Shown here piece by piece: positions 5,828 to 5,946 of a stretch of DNA of 5,946 nt; positions within the stretch are counted from its first letter, which is position 1; every line of letters begins with the position of its first letter. A program made the position numbers and the translations under genes. The stretch comes from Chloroflexota bacterium. Its GTDB lineage: Bacteria; Chloroflexota; Anaerolineae; UBA7937; JACPPX01. The stretch is taken from positions 1 to 5,946 of the forward strand of contig JACPPX010000137.1 of NCBI GenBank assembly GCA_016190785.1. The letters are read 5' to 3'. The notes beneath the pieces were generated by a model that worked only from the letters and a program-made list of their open reading frames with translations, was not told the DNA's origin and searched no databases.

Positions 5828-5946
5828 GGTCAAGTTTCTTGCCACCAAGTGAGTGCTGTGCTAGATTGCACCCGAGGAGAATTTGCGAGTAAGACTCGAA
5901 CACTCTTGGGATGTAAGCCCGGCCGATGGTCGGAGCATCCAAGAGA
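5828..5946. other. Upstream region with stacked inverted repeats, no confident gene
   Basis: This 119-bp stretch to the right edge has no gene I can name. It holds several inverted repeats: GTGC-N6-GCAC at 5858-5871, CGAGT-AAG-ACTCG at 5886-5898, and the long repeat at 5903-5945. One minus-strand frame is open from the edge to a TAA at 5796-5798 (49 codons, reading LLDAPTIGRAYIPRVF at the edge), and another is open to a TGA at 5830-5832. Either could be the tail of a gene outside the window, but neither resembles a family I know, and the first would run through the promoter. A structured 3' end of an upstream transcript is an alternative. Confidence 0.4.
5903..5945. repeat. Imperfect 10-bp inverted repeat with nested hairpin
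   Basis: On the plus strand CTCTTGGGATG (5903-5913) pairs with CATCCAAGAG (5936-5945) over 10 bp with one bulged G. Inside it sits a second perfect hairpin, CCGA-TGG-TCGG (5923-5933). No T-run follows on the minus strand, and the plus-strand continuation is outside the window, so a plus-strand terminator cannot be excluded. It could also be a structured RNA element or part of an upstream gene. Confidence 0.45.

Noticed and set aside
1..5946. CRISPR array, insertion sequence or other mobile element
   Set aside because: No regularly spaced repeats, transposase or integrase motifs, or flanking terminal repeats were found.

Overview
The window is a compact bacterial operon with every gene on the minus strand, transcribed from right to left. 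It reads as a set of genes for making an inositol phospholipid and decorating it with sugar and acyl chains, resembling the early steps of phosphatidylinositol mannoside (PIM) synthesis in actinobacteria. The DNA is GC-rich by eye, uses GTG and TTG starts, and has Shine-Dalgarno sites and sigma-70-like promoter elements, so it is bacterial. The lineage cannot be fixed from the sequence. The actinobacterial/archaeal-type inositol-3-phosphate synthase and the PimA-like enzyme fit Actinomycetota, but the gene order (tandem LpxL-like acyltransferases, PHP protein, glycosyltransferase, phosphatidyltransferase, metallo-hydrolase) differs from the mycobacterial order of phosphatidyltransferase, acyltransferase, pimA. 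A Chloroflexota-type or related uncultured lineage is my guess, held weakly.

Layout in transcription order (right to left): a non-coding or poorly resolved leader region with several inverted repeats (about 5828-5946); a good sigma-70-like promoter (5799-5827); inositol-3-phosphate synthase (4659-5765); two paralogous LpxL/HtrB/PatA-family acyltransferases (3718-4596 and 2793-3668); a possible internal promoter with a palindrome (2762-2781); a PHP-domain phosphoesterase (1988-2740); a PimA-like GT4 glycosyltransferase (852-1991); a CDP-alcohol phosphatidyltransferase of the phosphatidylinositol-phosphate synthase type (237-845); and the start of a PhnP-like metallo-beta-lactamase-fold hydrolase cut by the left edge (1-247). 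The last four genes are packed very tightly (4-bp overlap, 6-bp gap, 11-bp overlap), while the first three are separated by gaps of about 50-60 bp.

Proposed pathway: glucose 6-phosphate is converted to 1D-myo-inositol 3-phosphate by the synthase. The phosphatidyltransferase condenses it with CDP-diacylglycerol to give phosphatidylinositol phosphate, a phosphatase removes the phosphate, the PimA-like enzyme adds a sugar (mannose in the known family), and one or both acyltransferases acylate the glycolipid. The phosphatase step has no classical enzyme here. The PHP protein, translationally coupled to the glycosyltransferase, is the obvious candidate. No mobile elements, CRISPR arrays or confident RNA genes were seen.
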